Positions 26,075-36,900 of a DNA stretch of 64,000 bases are shown piece after piece. The notes beneath the pieces are model-generated. The model did not search any database and was not told the DNA's origin. It saw only the letters and a list, made by a program, of their open reading frames with translations. Source of the stretch: Prototheca cutis. Its lineage: Eukaryota > Chlorophyta > Trebouxiophyceae > Chlorellales > Chlorellaceae. Where the stretch lies: contig BCIH01000004.1 in the NCBI GenBank assembly GCA_002897115.2, forward strand, positions 1,392,057-1,456,056, written 5' to 3'. Position 1 is the stretch's first letter; every line of letters begins with the position of its first letter. The translations under genes were made by a program, and so were the position numbers.

Positions 26075-28988
26075 CAGGGGGGTGCGCTGTGTTTCTTTTG
26101 TGTGAATGCAAGGCTGTGGAAGAGCTGGGGCTTGGACGCCTGATGCCATGCTGCCACGGGACACCCCAAGAGTGCCTCCACCTCGGCGGTCTGCCGGCCG
26201 GCCGATCCTTCTCCTCAACCGACATCCAATCGCCACACAGATGTTTTACAAAAAGGCACGCGTGGAGTACCACCCCGTGGGCGTGGTGGGGGCCATCGTG
26301 CCTTGGAACTACCCCTTCCACAACATCCTCAACCCCCTCACTGCCGCCGTCTTTGCCGGTAACGCCATCGTCATCAAGGTCTGGCTCCCTTCTGCCCGCC
26401 TCTGTGCATGCCTGGCTGGATGATTGGATGGGTTGCCCGCTTGATGAAACGGCATGTGTCACTTTACGGCCCATCCCGATGTCCGCCTTGACCCCTCCCC
26501 TCAACCCCTACCCAAAACAAAAAACTATAACAGGTATCTGAGCATGCCACGTGGTCGGGCCTGGTGTACCAGCAGATGATCGACGCGGCGCTGCAGGCCG
26601 TGGGTGCACCTGAGGGCCTGGTGCAGATCGTGACGGGATTCGGAGAGGCGGGCAACGCATTGGTCACCGGCGGTGTCGACAAGCTCATCTTTGTCGGCAG
26701 CACCACCATTGGCCACAAGGTGCGTTCCTGGGGAGGTTGGCTGTGTGCGTGTGTTGTGCAGGGTGCCTTGGCTCCCAAAAAATATTCTGGGTCGCACAAC
26801 TGCCAATAATGGCAAATGGCACTGGTTCCCCAGGTGCTGGAAGCAGCTGCAACGACCCTGACGCCTGTGGTGCTGGAGCTCGGAGGCAAGGACGCCTTTG
26901 TGGTGCTGGAGGACGCCAACCTCTCTGCGGTGAGATTGTGCGCTGGCTGGTGCGTGCATGCTCATGGCCCCGGCGCACTGAGCTGGTCCATTTTCTGTGT
27001 CCAAGCCAATGCAGCCGCTGATGCACCTGTGTGCAATCAAGCTGTTGACAAGAAGAGCCCCTTCACCCACCCTTTTTCCAGGTCATTCCCACAGCGCTGC
27101 GCGGCGCTTACCAGAGCTGTGGCCAGAACTGCGCTGGCGCGGAGCGCTTTATCGTCCACGAAAAGGTACAAGTTGGAAAGGGGTTGGGGCAGTGCGCCAC
27201 CATGTGGGTGCGATATGATGTGCCTGCTTCAGTGATAATTGCTGATGTTCTCCACATGCATGCATGCATGCATGTCCCTCATCACAACGCAGCACAAATG
27301 CCCTCTCAAATGGCTACCCCTCTTCTTCATTCATGCAGTTGTTTGATGAGTTTGTGCAGCGGAGCGTGGAGACCGCCCGCAAGCTGCGCCAGGGTGCGGC
27401 GGCGGGAGAGGCCATGGTGGACTGCGGCGCCATGTGCATGCCCGGCCAGGCCGAAAAAGTGCAGGAGCTCATCGACGATGCCGTCATCAAGGGCGCCAAG
27501 GTCGGTTGGACTCGCAATGTGTTTGGGGGGATTTGTCATGAACAGGCCCGTGCTGTGAGCCCAACCATGGCGGTGGTGGCGGTGCTGCGTCATGACAGTG
27601 CAACGATGGGGTGCCATGCATCACACATCCAGACATACATGTGTCACTGAATTACACACGAACAAAATCTTCCTCTGGCACTTAAAAAAAAAAAAACGCA
27701 ATTGCAGGTGTGGGTGGGTGGCAGGCTCCCTGATCAGAGCTCCGGGCTGTTCTACCCACCCACGGTCATCACCGGCGTGACCAAGGGCATGCGCATCTGG
27801 GAGGAAGAGGTATTTGGACCCGTCATGACCAGTGCGTCATCGAGATAGTTGTGGGATGAGATGGGTGGAATGGATGGATGCAATGAATGCTGGGAGATGC
27901 CTTGCTCTCAATGTGGCAAGGGTGTGTCCAAGGATTCGTGTGCATGCATGTGTGGAGGACCCCCCTAAAATATTGTCGCATGGCCCGAACCCCCCCCCCC
28001 CCCCCCCCCAACAACACACACACAAAACAAACTTGTAGTCGTCCCCTTTGCGACCGAGGAGGAGGCGGTGTCCCTGGCTAACGACTGTCCCTTTGGCCTG
28101 GGCTCTGCCGTGTTTTCTGCCTCTGCTGCCCGTGCCCGCCGCGTCAGTTCCCAGCTCGAGGTGCGGCGGTTGACAGTCGGTTGGATCTGCTTGAGTCAAC
28201 TGGTCGACAGATCTGTTCATGGATGCACCTTCCTTCCAGTCATTCTTCCCCAGCCACCCGCTCCCACGAAACGATCCAACTGCCAGGCCGGCATGACGAG
28301 CATCAACGATTTTGCGACGACGTACATGTGTCAGTCGCTGCCGTTTGGCGGCGTCAAGCACTCGGGCTTTGACCGCTTTGCGGGCGTCGAAGGCCTGCGC
28401 GGCCTCTGCGTACCCAAGGTGCGCGCTGGCTGTTGATGTCTGGCAGCGATTCTGGATGGCACGTCATCCTCCACATGCGGCCATGCACCCTGGGCCTGGG
28501 GTGTGCTGCGTTGTCGGGTGGGCGACTGTTGACCACATTTTCTCCCCTTCTTTTCACCCACCCCAAAATTTCCCTCCCACTCCAAACTGCCCCAAAAATA
28601 ACAAATGGATTACAGGCTGTGGCGGAGGACCGGTGGCCTTTCAGTACCGCCATCCCGCCGCTGCTGCAGTACCCCGTCAGCGATCGGGCCTTTGAGTTTT
28701 GCTCTGCGCTGGTCTGGATGTTTTATGCGCCAGGGATCAAGGGTACGCGTGTGTGTCGCGGTGTGCATTGGCTCCGTGCATGGAGGACGCCATTCATGGC
28801 AATGTCGGGCACGGCTGCCGGTCTCTGGGCAGCAGCGAAAGATGCGCCGACCATGCTGCGCATGGTTCGCACTCACCAGGGCTTTGCTTTTGATGAACCT
28901 CCAAAACGCAGGGAATGTGAAGGGCCTGTTCAACCTGATTGGCTGCTTCCTGCCCAAGTCCTTGGCCGGCAAGTCCAAGTCTGCATGA
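24866..28988 (+). CDS. ALDH22A1: Aldehyde dehydrogenase family 22, membrane-anchored
   Basis: Fifteen exons (24866-24983, 25072-25181, 25384-25422, 25581-25669, 25761-25899, 26241-26378, 26534-26719, 26834-26929, 27082-27165, 27339-27500, 27708-27831, 28039-28160, 28287-28418, 28616-28742, 28912-28988) join in phase to 580 residues. The N terminus is one membrane helix ([17 protein letters not shown]), as in plant ALDH22. The catalytic domain shows [13 protein letters not shown], the cofactor segment [10 protein letters not shown], the general base LELGGKD, the catalytic cysteine [17 protein letters not shown] and the late [14 protein letters not shown]. The enzyme oxidises aldehydes with NAD(P)+, and the physiological substrate of ALDH22 is unclear. 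Intron 4 has a GC donor, and intron 5 opens directly into a TG microsatellite. Confidence 0.92.
25900..26073. repeat. (TG)n microsatellite, ALDH22 intron 5
   Basis: About 170 bp of TG dinucleotides, interrupted by a few TTCATG units, begin exactly at the splice donor after 25899, so the donor GT is the first repeat unit. Confidence 0.95.
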
Positions 28989-29441
28989 CGATGCAGCAAG
29001 AGTTACTACACCTCGCACTCATCCCCCCAGCAGGGTGTTGGATCACTTGCCAGAATACTAGGTTTTTAAGAGCTGAAAATGACGTTCAGTAGGACGTCAG
29101 GATGCAGTGAGATCATGACAACAGAAGCATGGGCAACCAGCCTGTCGTCCGGCCATTGGTCCGGCCACAGCGCGCGCCCACGCGGTGTTCATGATGGCGC
29201 CTCTGGGAGAGATGCACACCGCCTTCAATGGCACGGGCGTGACGCACAGCCCGAGCATTTGTACGTGGTTCCCTCGATGCTGAGAGGGGGAACAAAGTTT
29301 GTTCGAGCGTTTTGTTCCCTGCAGCCCGGCCCGGCAGCCAGTGTCTGCTACCAACTGCGGCAGCCCAGGGCTTGGCAGAGGACCAGCTCCAGCTTCAGGC
29401 GGCCTGCGTGCTCGAGTGCCAGGAACGGCCACTTGGGAACC
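28989..29441. other. Intergenic between two plus-strand genes
   Basis: A 453-bp stretch holding the ALDH22 3' UTR and the AsnRS promoter. No further gene was recognised. Confidence 0.5.
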
Positions 29442-31929
29442 ATGGCACAGGCTGCGGAGGAGATTGAGGCCCTGCGCACGCAGATAGAGGAGCTGAAGGT
29501 GAGGTGGGGGTTGTGGTCATCGCGTGGCGGGGCCCTGGGTCGGCGGCGCAATTTCAACTGGTCTTCATGAATGTACATGCTTTGGATTCGTGTTCATGCC
29601 ATTGTTGGCCAAGCCGCGGGGGGACTGTCATGAACGGGCCCAGTCGTCACTGGCATGTATCGAACCATGGGGCAGGCCACATGGGGCAGGGCAGCGGCTT
29701 CTCCCAGCAGCAGGGGTTGACCGCTCTCTCCATCAGCATGCTCTGGTGCTCACGACAACCCTCTTGCATGTACCTGCTCGTTGCAGTTCCAGCTGCGGCA
29801 GAAGGAGGCAGCGACCCCCGAGCTGGTGGCACCCTACTCCCGCTCGTATGCCCGCGTGCCCGTGCGGACCATCCTGGAGGCCGATGGCGAAGGCGCCTCG
29901 CTGGCGGGACGGACCGTGACCGTGGGCGGCTGGGTGAAGACGGGTCGCGAGGCTGGTGCCGGTGCATTTGCTTTCCTGGAGCTGAACGACGGAAGCTGCT
30001 TTGCCAACCTCCAAGTCATGGTCGACCGCGAGGTGGCCGAGGCCGCCGGCGGCCTGGGGGCGCTGACCCCCACCTCCACCTGCGTGCTCATCGAAGGTCT
30101 GCTGGCCGAGACCCCCCCGGGAACAAAGCAAAAGGTCCCTTGCTGGTTTTTGCTGTTTTTTGGAGGGGGAAGGGAGCTGGAAGGAAGGGGGAGGTACCTG
30201 AGCACAAAAGCATGCATGCATGCATGCATGCAAAACGTGGCAATAGAGAGTGGCGTCCTAGCACTGTGCGCCCGCCGCCCAGTTCNGGGCGGGGGGCCGC
30301 CCGCCATGATGGACTCCTCTAGTTAGTTGCCACAAAGCACTTGTCTCGCTCCATTAAGGCAGATGCCGTCAGGGCCGTTTGGCCCATATGGGGCACCCTG
30401 TGTCGGAGGGGCGGCACATTTGTTTATTATCTTTGAACAAACTGCTGTGTTCATCACAGCGCCCATATGCATGCATGCCTGCCTGCGCACATGGTTTCAA
30501 ACTGGACGAGCGCTTGTCTTCCGACGTTCTACAGGTGGAGCTCAAGGCGCAGCGGGTGGTGCACGTTGGCGCGACCAATGCGGCCGAGTACCCCCTGGCC
30601 AAGAAGCGACAGTCGTTTGAGTTCCTGCGTGAAAAGGCGCACCTGCGCCCCCGGACCAACACCATCGGCGCCGTCGCCCGCATCCGCAACGCGCTGGCCG
30701 CGGCGACGCACGCGTTTTTCCAGAGCCACGGGTTCCTGTACGTCAACACGCCCATCATCACCTGCGCCGACAGCGAGGGCGCGGGCGAGATGTTCCAGGT
30801 CACCACCTTGCTGAGCGGCGCCGACGAGGCCTCCAACGGCGGCGCTGCGGACGGCAACTGTGGCCCCGCGACGGCCGCGGCCCCCGTCGACCTTGAAACC
30901 CTGCGCACGCAAGTATCGGAGCAGGGCGCGGCGGTCAAGGCGGCCAAGGCCGCGGCCGCGGCGGCCAAGGGCGACGTGGCGCTGGCTGCAACCTCGAAAT
31001 CCGCGGTGGAAGAGCTGTTGGCGTTGAAGGCCAAGCTCACGGCGGCGGAGGAGGCGGCGCGGTGCGTGGGCGGCATCCCCCGCCGCGCTGACGGCGGCGT
31101 TGACTATTCGAAGGACTTTTTCGGGCGGGCGGCGTACTTGACGGTTTCTGGGCAGCTCAACGGCGAGTACTATGCCTGTGGGCTGAGCTCCGTGTACACT
31201 TTTGGCCCGACGTTCCGTGCGGAAAACTCGCACACCGCGCGGCACCTGGCCGAGTTTTGGATGATCGAGCCCGAGATTGCCTTTTGTGGACTGGACGACC
31301 TGATGCGGTGTGCCGAAGACTACGTCCGCTTCTGCTGCCGCTGGCTGCTTGATCGCGCTGCCGCCGACGTGGATTTCGTCAACGGCATGATCGACAAGAC
31401 GGCACGGGCGAGGCTCGAGGCCGTGGCCGCCACGCCCTTCATTCGCCTGTCCTACACCGAGGCCGTCGCGGCTCTGGAAGAGGCCGTGGCCGCGGGGCGC
31501 AAGACGTTTGAGTTCCCCGTGTCCTGGGGCGTCGACCTGCAGTCGGAGCACGAGCGGTACCTGACGGAGGAGGTGTTCAAGGCGCCCGTGATCGTGTACG
31601 ACTACCCGCGCGGCATCAAGGCCTTTTACATGCGCGCCAACGAGGACGGCAAGACTGTGGCGGCCATGGACGTGCTGGTCCCCCGCGTGGGCGAGCTCAT
31701 CGGCGGGTCGCAGCGCGAGGAGCGGCTCGAGAAGCTGGAGCAGCGCATCACCGAGGCGGGCATGCCCCTCGAGGCGTACGCGCCGTACCTAGACATGCGC
31801 CGCTACGGCACCGTCCCGCACTCGGGCTTCGGCCTTGGATTCGAGCGCCTGGTGCTCTTTGCCACGGGCCTGGATAACATCCGCGAGGCCATGCCTTTCC
31901 CCCGCTGGCCAGGGCACGCCGAGTTTTGA
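29442..31929 (+). CDS. NARS1: Asparaginyl-tRNA synthetase, cytosolic
   Basis: Exons 29442-29498, 29787-30134 and 30535-31929 join in phase to 599 residues. The enzyme charges tRNA-Asn with asparagine. After a short coiled N terminus comes the OB-fold anticodon domain ([13 protein letters not shown] ... [15 protein letters not shown]), then the class II core: motif 1 around [20 protein letters not shown], motif 2 [20 protein letters not shown], and motif 3 [10 protein letters not shown]. An insertion of about 60 residues near 250-310 ([16 protein letters not shown] ... [16 protein letters not shown]) resembles a WHEP helix pair embedded in the catalytic domain, as in plant cytosolic AsnRS. Intron 2 holds a short GCAT repeat and one undetermined base at 30286. 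Confidence 0.93.
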
Positions 31930-32330
31930 GTACGCCGACGTCGATCGCATGGCTTGCGTTTCTGGCGGCCCGCATCGACGCGGCAACAGCTGTGTGCTGG
32001 AAGAAACCACCGCAAGCATCGCTGGGGTCAAACCCGCACATGCCAGCAGCCGCTCGCTGCTGCTGCTGCTGCACCCCAGCTGTAATGGTACATGCCTCTT
32101 GCGTGCTCACTGAATTCCTTCACGACGAGGATGATTTGGCACTGCAGGCGGGGGAGTCGTAAGACCTGTAACCAAGATGGGAGGCCCATGCATTCCTCCC
32201 TCCCCACACAACAATACAGTTGCAGCGCAAGCAAGGGAGGCACTCCTCACGAGTGCACTGTCGCGAACAAGGCGGCTGCAACGGAGGGGTTTTACCAATC
32301 CGGCAATGCCATGTGAGCACGCCGCCATTG
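31930..32330. other. Convergent intergenic spacer
   Basis: A 401-bp spacer between the AsnRS stop and the cornichon stop. Only 3' UTR sequence is expected, and nothing else was recognised. Confidence 0.5.
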
Positions 32331-33426
32331 TCAGTGAATGGAGGCCGCTGCTTCTTGGAACATTTTCTGCGCCGCCACGCGACCCGCCGGGGTCAACAGC
32401 TTGTCCAGGATGACGTGGATGAGACTGCGGGAGGGTGGGTCGTGTGCTGCCGGGTTTTCAGAACTTCTTGTATGGGCTATTGGTTGGCAACACCCAGATG
32501 GATTCCCGTGCCTCCGACCAGCCCTCCCGGCTGTGCACCAGCGCACACCTCCAAAAGTCGGCAAAGCAACAGAGACGGGGCAACCAGCAGGCACACAACA
32601 CGCCACTCACTGGTACAGGCAGACGACGAACATGGCCAGGTAGGCCACGGTGCGCCAGATGTATTCCATCTTTCTTGGCTGGACCTCGCGATAAATCTCC
32701 ATCACGTCAACTTTATGCCGCCGGTGCCGGTACTGGTGGCGTGGGGAGCGGGGGTTGGGCAAGCTCTCTCGCGCCGACGCTCTGGGTTCCTTGCTGCTGC
32801 CGCAACGCTAGTGACTGGGGGGACGCAGGGCCCCCGGGCACCACAAATCATGCGCCCGCGCAGTGTTGCGCCGGCCCAGAGCGCACCTTCCACGCACGCA
32901 GTCTCCAAGAATATCCCGTGACACCCCAGTCCATGCCCGCCTGGTAAGATGCAGCAGAAACGCACCTGGTGGAAGTACCATGCCACCATGAGGGCCGGAA
33001 TGATCGCGCTAAACCACCTTCCGTTCAGCAGGAGCCAGACAAGCACTGCTGTTTGCAGCCCAAACTCCGTCCCCTGCAGCAATGGATGGGAGTTGTATAG
33101 CGCAGCGATCAGGAGCGTGCATTCCAGGGGTTGGCGCTCCCAAATTGCCCCCTCACCAGCCCACTCCTTTGGCATCGCCGCTCGCGAGCGCACCCCTGGG
33201 AAGGGAGCACCAGGCATCCCCGCCGCACCCCAAGACCTCCGACGTCCATCAATCCCTGTCCCCGGTGTAGACATACCACGACGGCATTCACGCTTGCGGC
33301 GGCATCGTGCGGGTTGGTGCTGTCGCTCTCCAAGTCAGTGAACTGCATCAGGCTGTGGAGGCTCAAGCCCAACACCACGGCCTGCGCCAGAACCGCCAGG
33401 AGCCATACTAGAAACTCGTACGGCAT
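32331..33426 (-). CDS. CNIH: Cornichon/Erv14-type ER cargo receptor
   Basis: Exons 33426-33277, 33073-32966, 32732-32611 and 32424-32331 join in phase to 157 residues. The first exon gives the opening helix (FLVWLLAVLAQAVVLGLSLH) and the acidic FTDLESDSTNPHD. The second gives TM2 (FGLQTAVLVWLLLNGRWFSA). The third contains YRHRRHKVDVMEIYREV, the conserved segment after TM2, and a further helix ending LYH. The last exon is a cytosolic tail ending EAAASIH. Cornichons load membrane cargo into COPII vesicles at the ER. A readthrough of the third donor would end at an immediate TGA and lose the tail, but splicing is phase-consistent and gives the usual length. Confidence 0.88.
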
Positions 33427-33924
33427 TCTAAGGCCCCTGCCAACCACTCTTCATGATTCAAAAATCGGAATAACGATCACTGTCAACAGGCTTTGCGGAC
33501 ATGCGCCAGCAATCTGCATGCCCCTCCGCAGGCTTGGCGATCGGAAGCGCCCGGGACCTGGCCGAGACATGATCAGATCGCGCTTTCTTCCTGCTGCCAC
33601 GTTTGAATTAGCGACGTCGTTCCGGGTCTGGTGCGCCACCACGATGCGCGATATCTGTCTCACTGCGGAGCAGACGGCGAGTGATGACTGAAAAATGTCG
33701 ACGACGGGGGGATTGCCTCCGCGGACGCGGATCGTGACCTAGGACCTCCCCGCAGACGCTGCCTCCAGACAGACTGGAGGTCTTGGCAATCACGAGGTCC
33801 GCCAAGGTCCTCGGGAGCTGGGAATGTCCTAGCGCCGTTGCGACACAGAGCATCGGCCACTTTCTCGCGCCGTGCTGATCTCGATCGGTGTCCGCCCTTT
33901 GCAGACAGACGGACGGGACCGACC
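33427..33924. promoter_or_regulatory. Divergent promoter, cornichon / coiled-coil gene
   Basis: A 498-bp region between two divergent ATGs. No repeat or RNA gene is seen, and the promoters of both genes are expected here. Confidence 0.45.
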
Positions 33925-36900
33925 ATGGTGACAACACGGCGGAGCAGCATCGCCTTCAAACCTGCTGCAGGCTCGGGGGCCCTTCTCTCCTCAGAGGAAT
34001 ACGAACGGAGACGGGATGCCTGCACCGAGGAAGAACTCCGCAGGTGGCTCCCTGGATTGGGGGAATGGGCACAGTCTGTTGCACCGAAAATATGCGTTTC
34101 CTGGCAGGGACTGGCTGTCGGGAGTGTGGCAGACCTTGGACAGGACACTCTTTTGGCAGTGCATGACCGGGCCATTGAGTGCCGTGCTGCACATGCATGT
34201 ATTTCACGCACTTCCTATTCAATCATTCCGCCGCTCCCTTTCCACTGGACCACAGGCTGACGGAGTCCGACGAATTCAAGCGATGGGACCGCCAGCGCAG
34301 TGCGCGCCGTCCGCCCCGGCAGCTGCTTCGGGCGACGGCGCTTCCTCTCGTATTAATCCTGCTGCTGAGCGCCGCCGGTGCAGCTGTTGTGTTTAGCACA
34401 CATGGCGGCATTGGCACTGCAGCCATGAAGGCCGTGCCAGCCGCCTGGGCATCGATGGGATTGAGTCGGGGCAGCGAGCTGCCGGGCGTCGCCGTGCAGG
34501 CCGAAACGAGCACTGTGCAGGCTGCGGAGCACTCGCCTGTGGAGCACCGCAGCGAGCCCGCGGACAACCTGCTTCCCAGCGCTGCGGCGACAAGAACACC
34601 GGAGCCGGTCGAGCTTGCAGTCCCCACGACAGCCCGTCGCCAAGGACACCCCACCGAGGCTGCATCTCGCGCGACCCTGCTGGCCCTGGTGAGGCGGCTC
34701 AAATCCGCGGAAGCCAAGCTGGCACTGGCAGGTCAAGAGCATGAGCAAAAGGTGCAGTCCCTGAAGTCGCAGCTGGAAGAAGCGCGGTCTGCGTCCAGTC
34801 GCCAGGCCGCCGAGTTGGGGTTGCTTCGTGTGGCGGCAGCGGTTGCCAAAGAGAATGCGGATGCGGCTGACGAACTGGCCGACAGTCGAACCAAGCTCAT
34901 CCGGGAACTGGAACAGGCGAGGCGCGAGGCCTCCCACAAGTCGGCCGGCGGGCATGGGGGGAGCCCGATCCCCGAGGGCCTGGTGTCCAAGATGGCCTGT
35001 GCCTCGAGCACGCGTGAGGCGGTGGGCGCGACGGTGCGCCGTGAGCAGCGCGCCTGCGCCGCACGTTTCTCGGCCAGCGCTGGCAGCGGCAGGCTGGCGG
35101 CGTGGTCGGAGGAAGGTCTCGTGCTGGCGGCGGCCGTGGTGGTGATGCTGATGGCTGGCAGCGGCGCCGCGGGCTTTGCCCTGGGGCGTTTCGGTGGCTG
35201 GGGTTGCCGTGCTCCCGAGTACGGTGGTGCCGCGGTTGGACACGTGGCTGATCGTACCGAGGGCGTCGTGGATCCTGCGGCGGAGAACGAAACAGCAGCA
35301 GCAGCAGCAGCGCCAGAGGGACAACGGGTCGCACCAGGCGACGGTGAGGTTGTTGACGTTGCTGCCGTGCCCATGGCAGGCAATGGCAAGAGTGCCACAG
35401 CGACCATCGCGGCAGGCGTCGCCGCGGACTGTGTCTCGTCGGCCGTGCCCTTTGATGTCGGTGCCGTCACGGTCGAGTCGACGGGGGAAGAACAGAGCAT
35501 CGCCGCCGTTGAACCGGAAACCGACGGCACAGAGTCCATCGAGAGTCTGCGTGCCGCGCTGGCAGTGGCCGAGCACGAACTGGACCGTGCGCGGGCTGCA
35601 TTAGAGAGCGCGGCACCGGGCCGGCGCGAGATGGCCGGGCTGCGTCTGGAGCTCGAGCGCGAGCGCGAGCGGCTCGACGCGTGGCGCTGCGCCGCCGGGC
35701 AAGTCGCTGCAGAAGCTGAAGCGGCGGCTGCGGCCGCCTACGCGGCGGCTGGTCTGCCCGAGCCTGGTGCAGGCCGTGGGACGGTGTTGGCCGGAGGCGT
35801 TTCGGCAAAGTCCACGCCCGCCCGCACGCCGCTGGCGCCCCGCCAGCAAGCGTCCTCCGGACCGACGGGTGCTGTCGTCGACGGTGGCAGTGGTGCGGCG
35901 ACTGCGGGGCAGCTTCCATGGGCGACGGTGTGCGATGGGCCCAACGGTGTCGGCGGGGCCCGCAATCCCGACGGCGGTAACGGCGCTCCAGCGCCATCGG
36001 CGACGCATGGCGGCTCCCTCCCGCCGCCGCCACCACCGCAAGTCCCACAGTCGAGGGCACAGGAAACGGACGAGAACTGTCTGACGCCACTGCGGGGCAC
36101 GTCGCCAGCTCCCGGCGGTTTTGGTATGACAGCAGCGACGACTCCGTTTTCGACGCGGCGGTTGACCCCGGCGACGGCCCGTTTCCGAGCGTGGCTGTCC
36201 GGTTCTCCCGACCCCGTGCCCAGCGGGCCTGCGGGCGAGGACCCCGGTCCCTGGCTGGCAGGCCTGGCCGCTCGGATCGCGGGGCTCAAGGAGCGCGCGC
36301 TGGGAGCATCCCGTGCCGCCGCCGAAGCCGCCGCCGAGGTGGAGAACCTTCGTGGCGAGGTGGCTGCCTCGAGGCGGCTGGCCGTCGAGGCGGAGGGGAG
36401 AGCGGCGGCGCTGAGCGATGCGGCTGCGGAGGCCCAGAGGGAAGCTGCTGGGAGTCGACTGGCCTTGCAAGCGGAGCTGGAACTCGTGCGGGAGCAGCTC
36501 TCGGTCGTGCAGAGGGAGCTGGAGAAGGCACGCGCCGAGGCCGTTGACTCCCAGTCAACGCTGGCAAACTTCCGGCGCCAAGCCGAGAACCACGCGGCGT
36601 CGCTGGCTTCGCGGTCGGCTCGCGTCGCCGAACTGGAGCGCGAGGCGGCGTGCCTGGAGGCGCAGGTGGAGCAGCTGACGGCGGGGCTGACGCACGAGCG
36701 CGGGGCCCGTGCGGGTCTGGAGCGCGAGTTGGGCGAGGCCCGGCGCCGCTGCTGCGAGCTGGAACTGCTCGTCGAAGGTGCGGAGGGCGAGCGGGACGGG
36801 CTTGAGGAAGCCTTGGAGGCCGCGAGGGCGGAGATTGCCGAGTTGGCGGCTGCCGGCCGGGCGCTGGTCGACGCCGAGTCCGCCATCGCCGGCGCCCACC

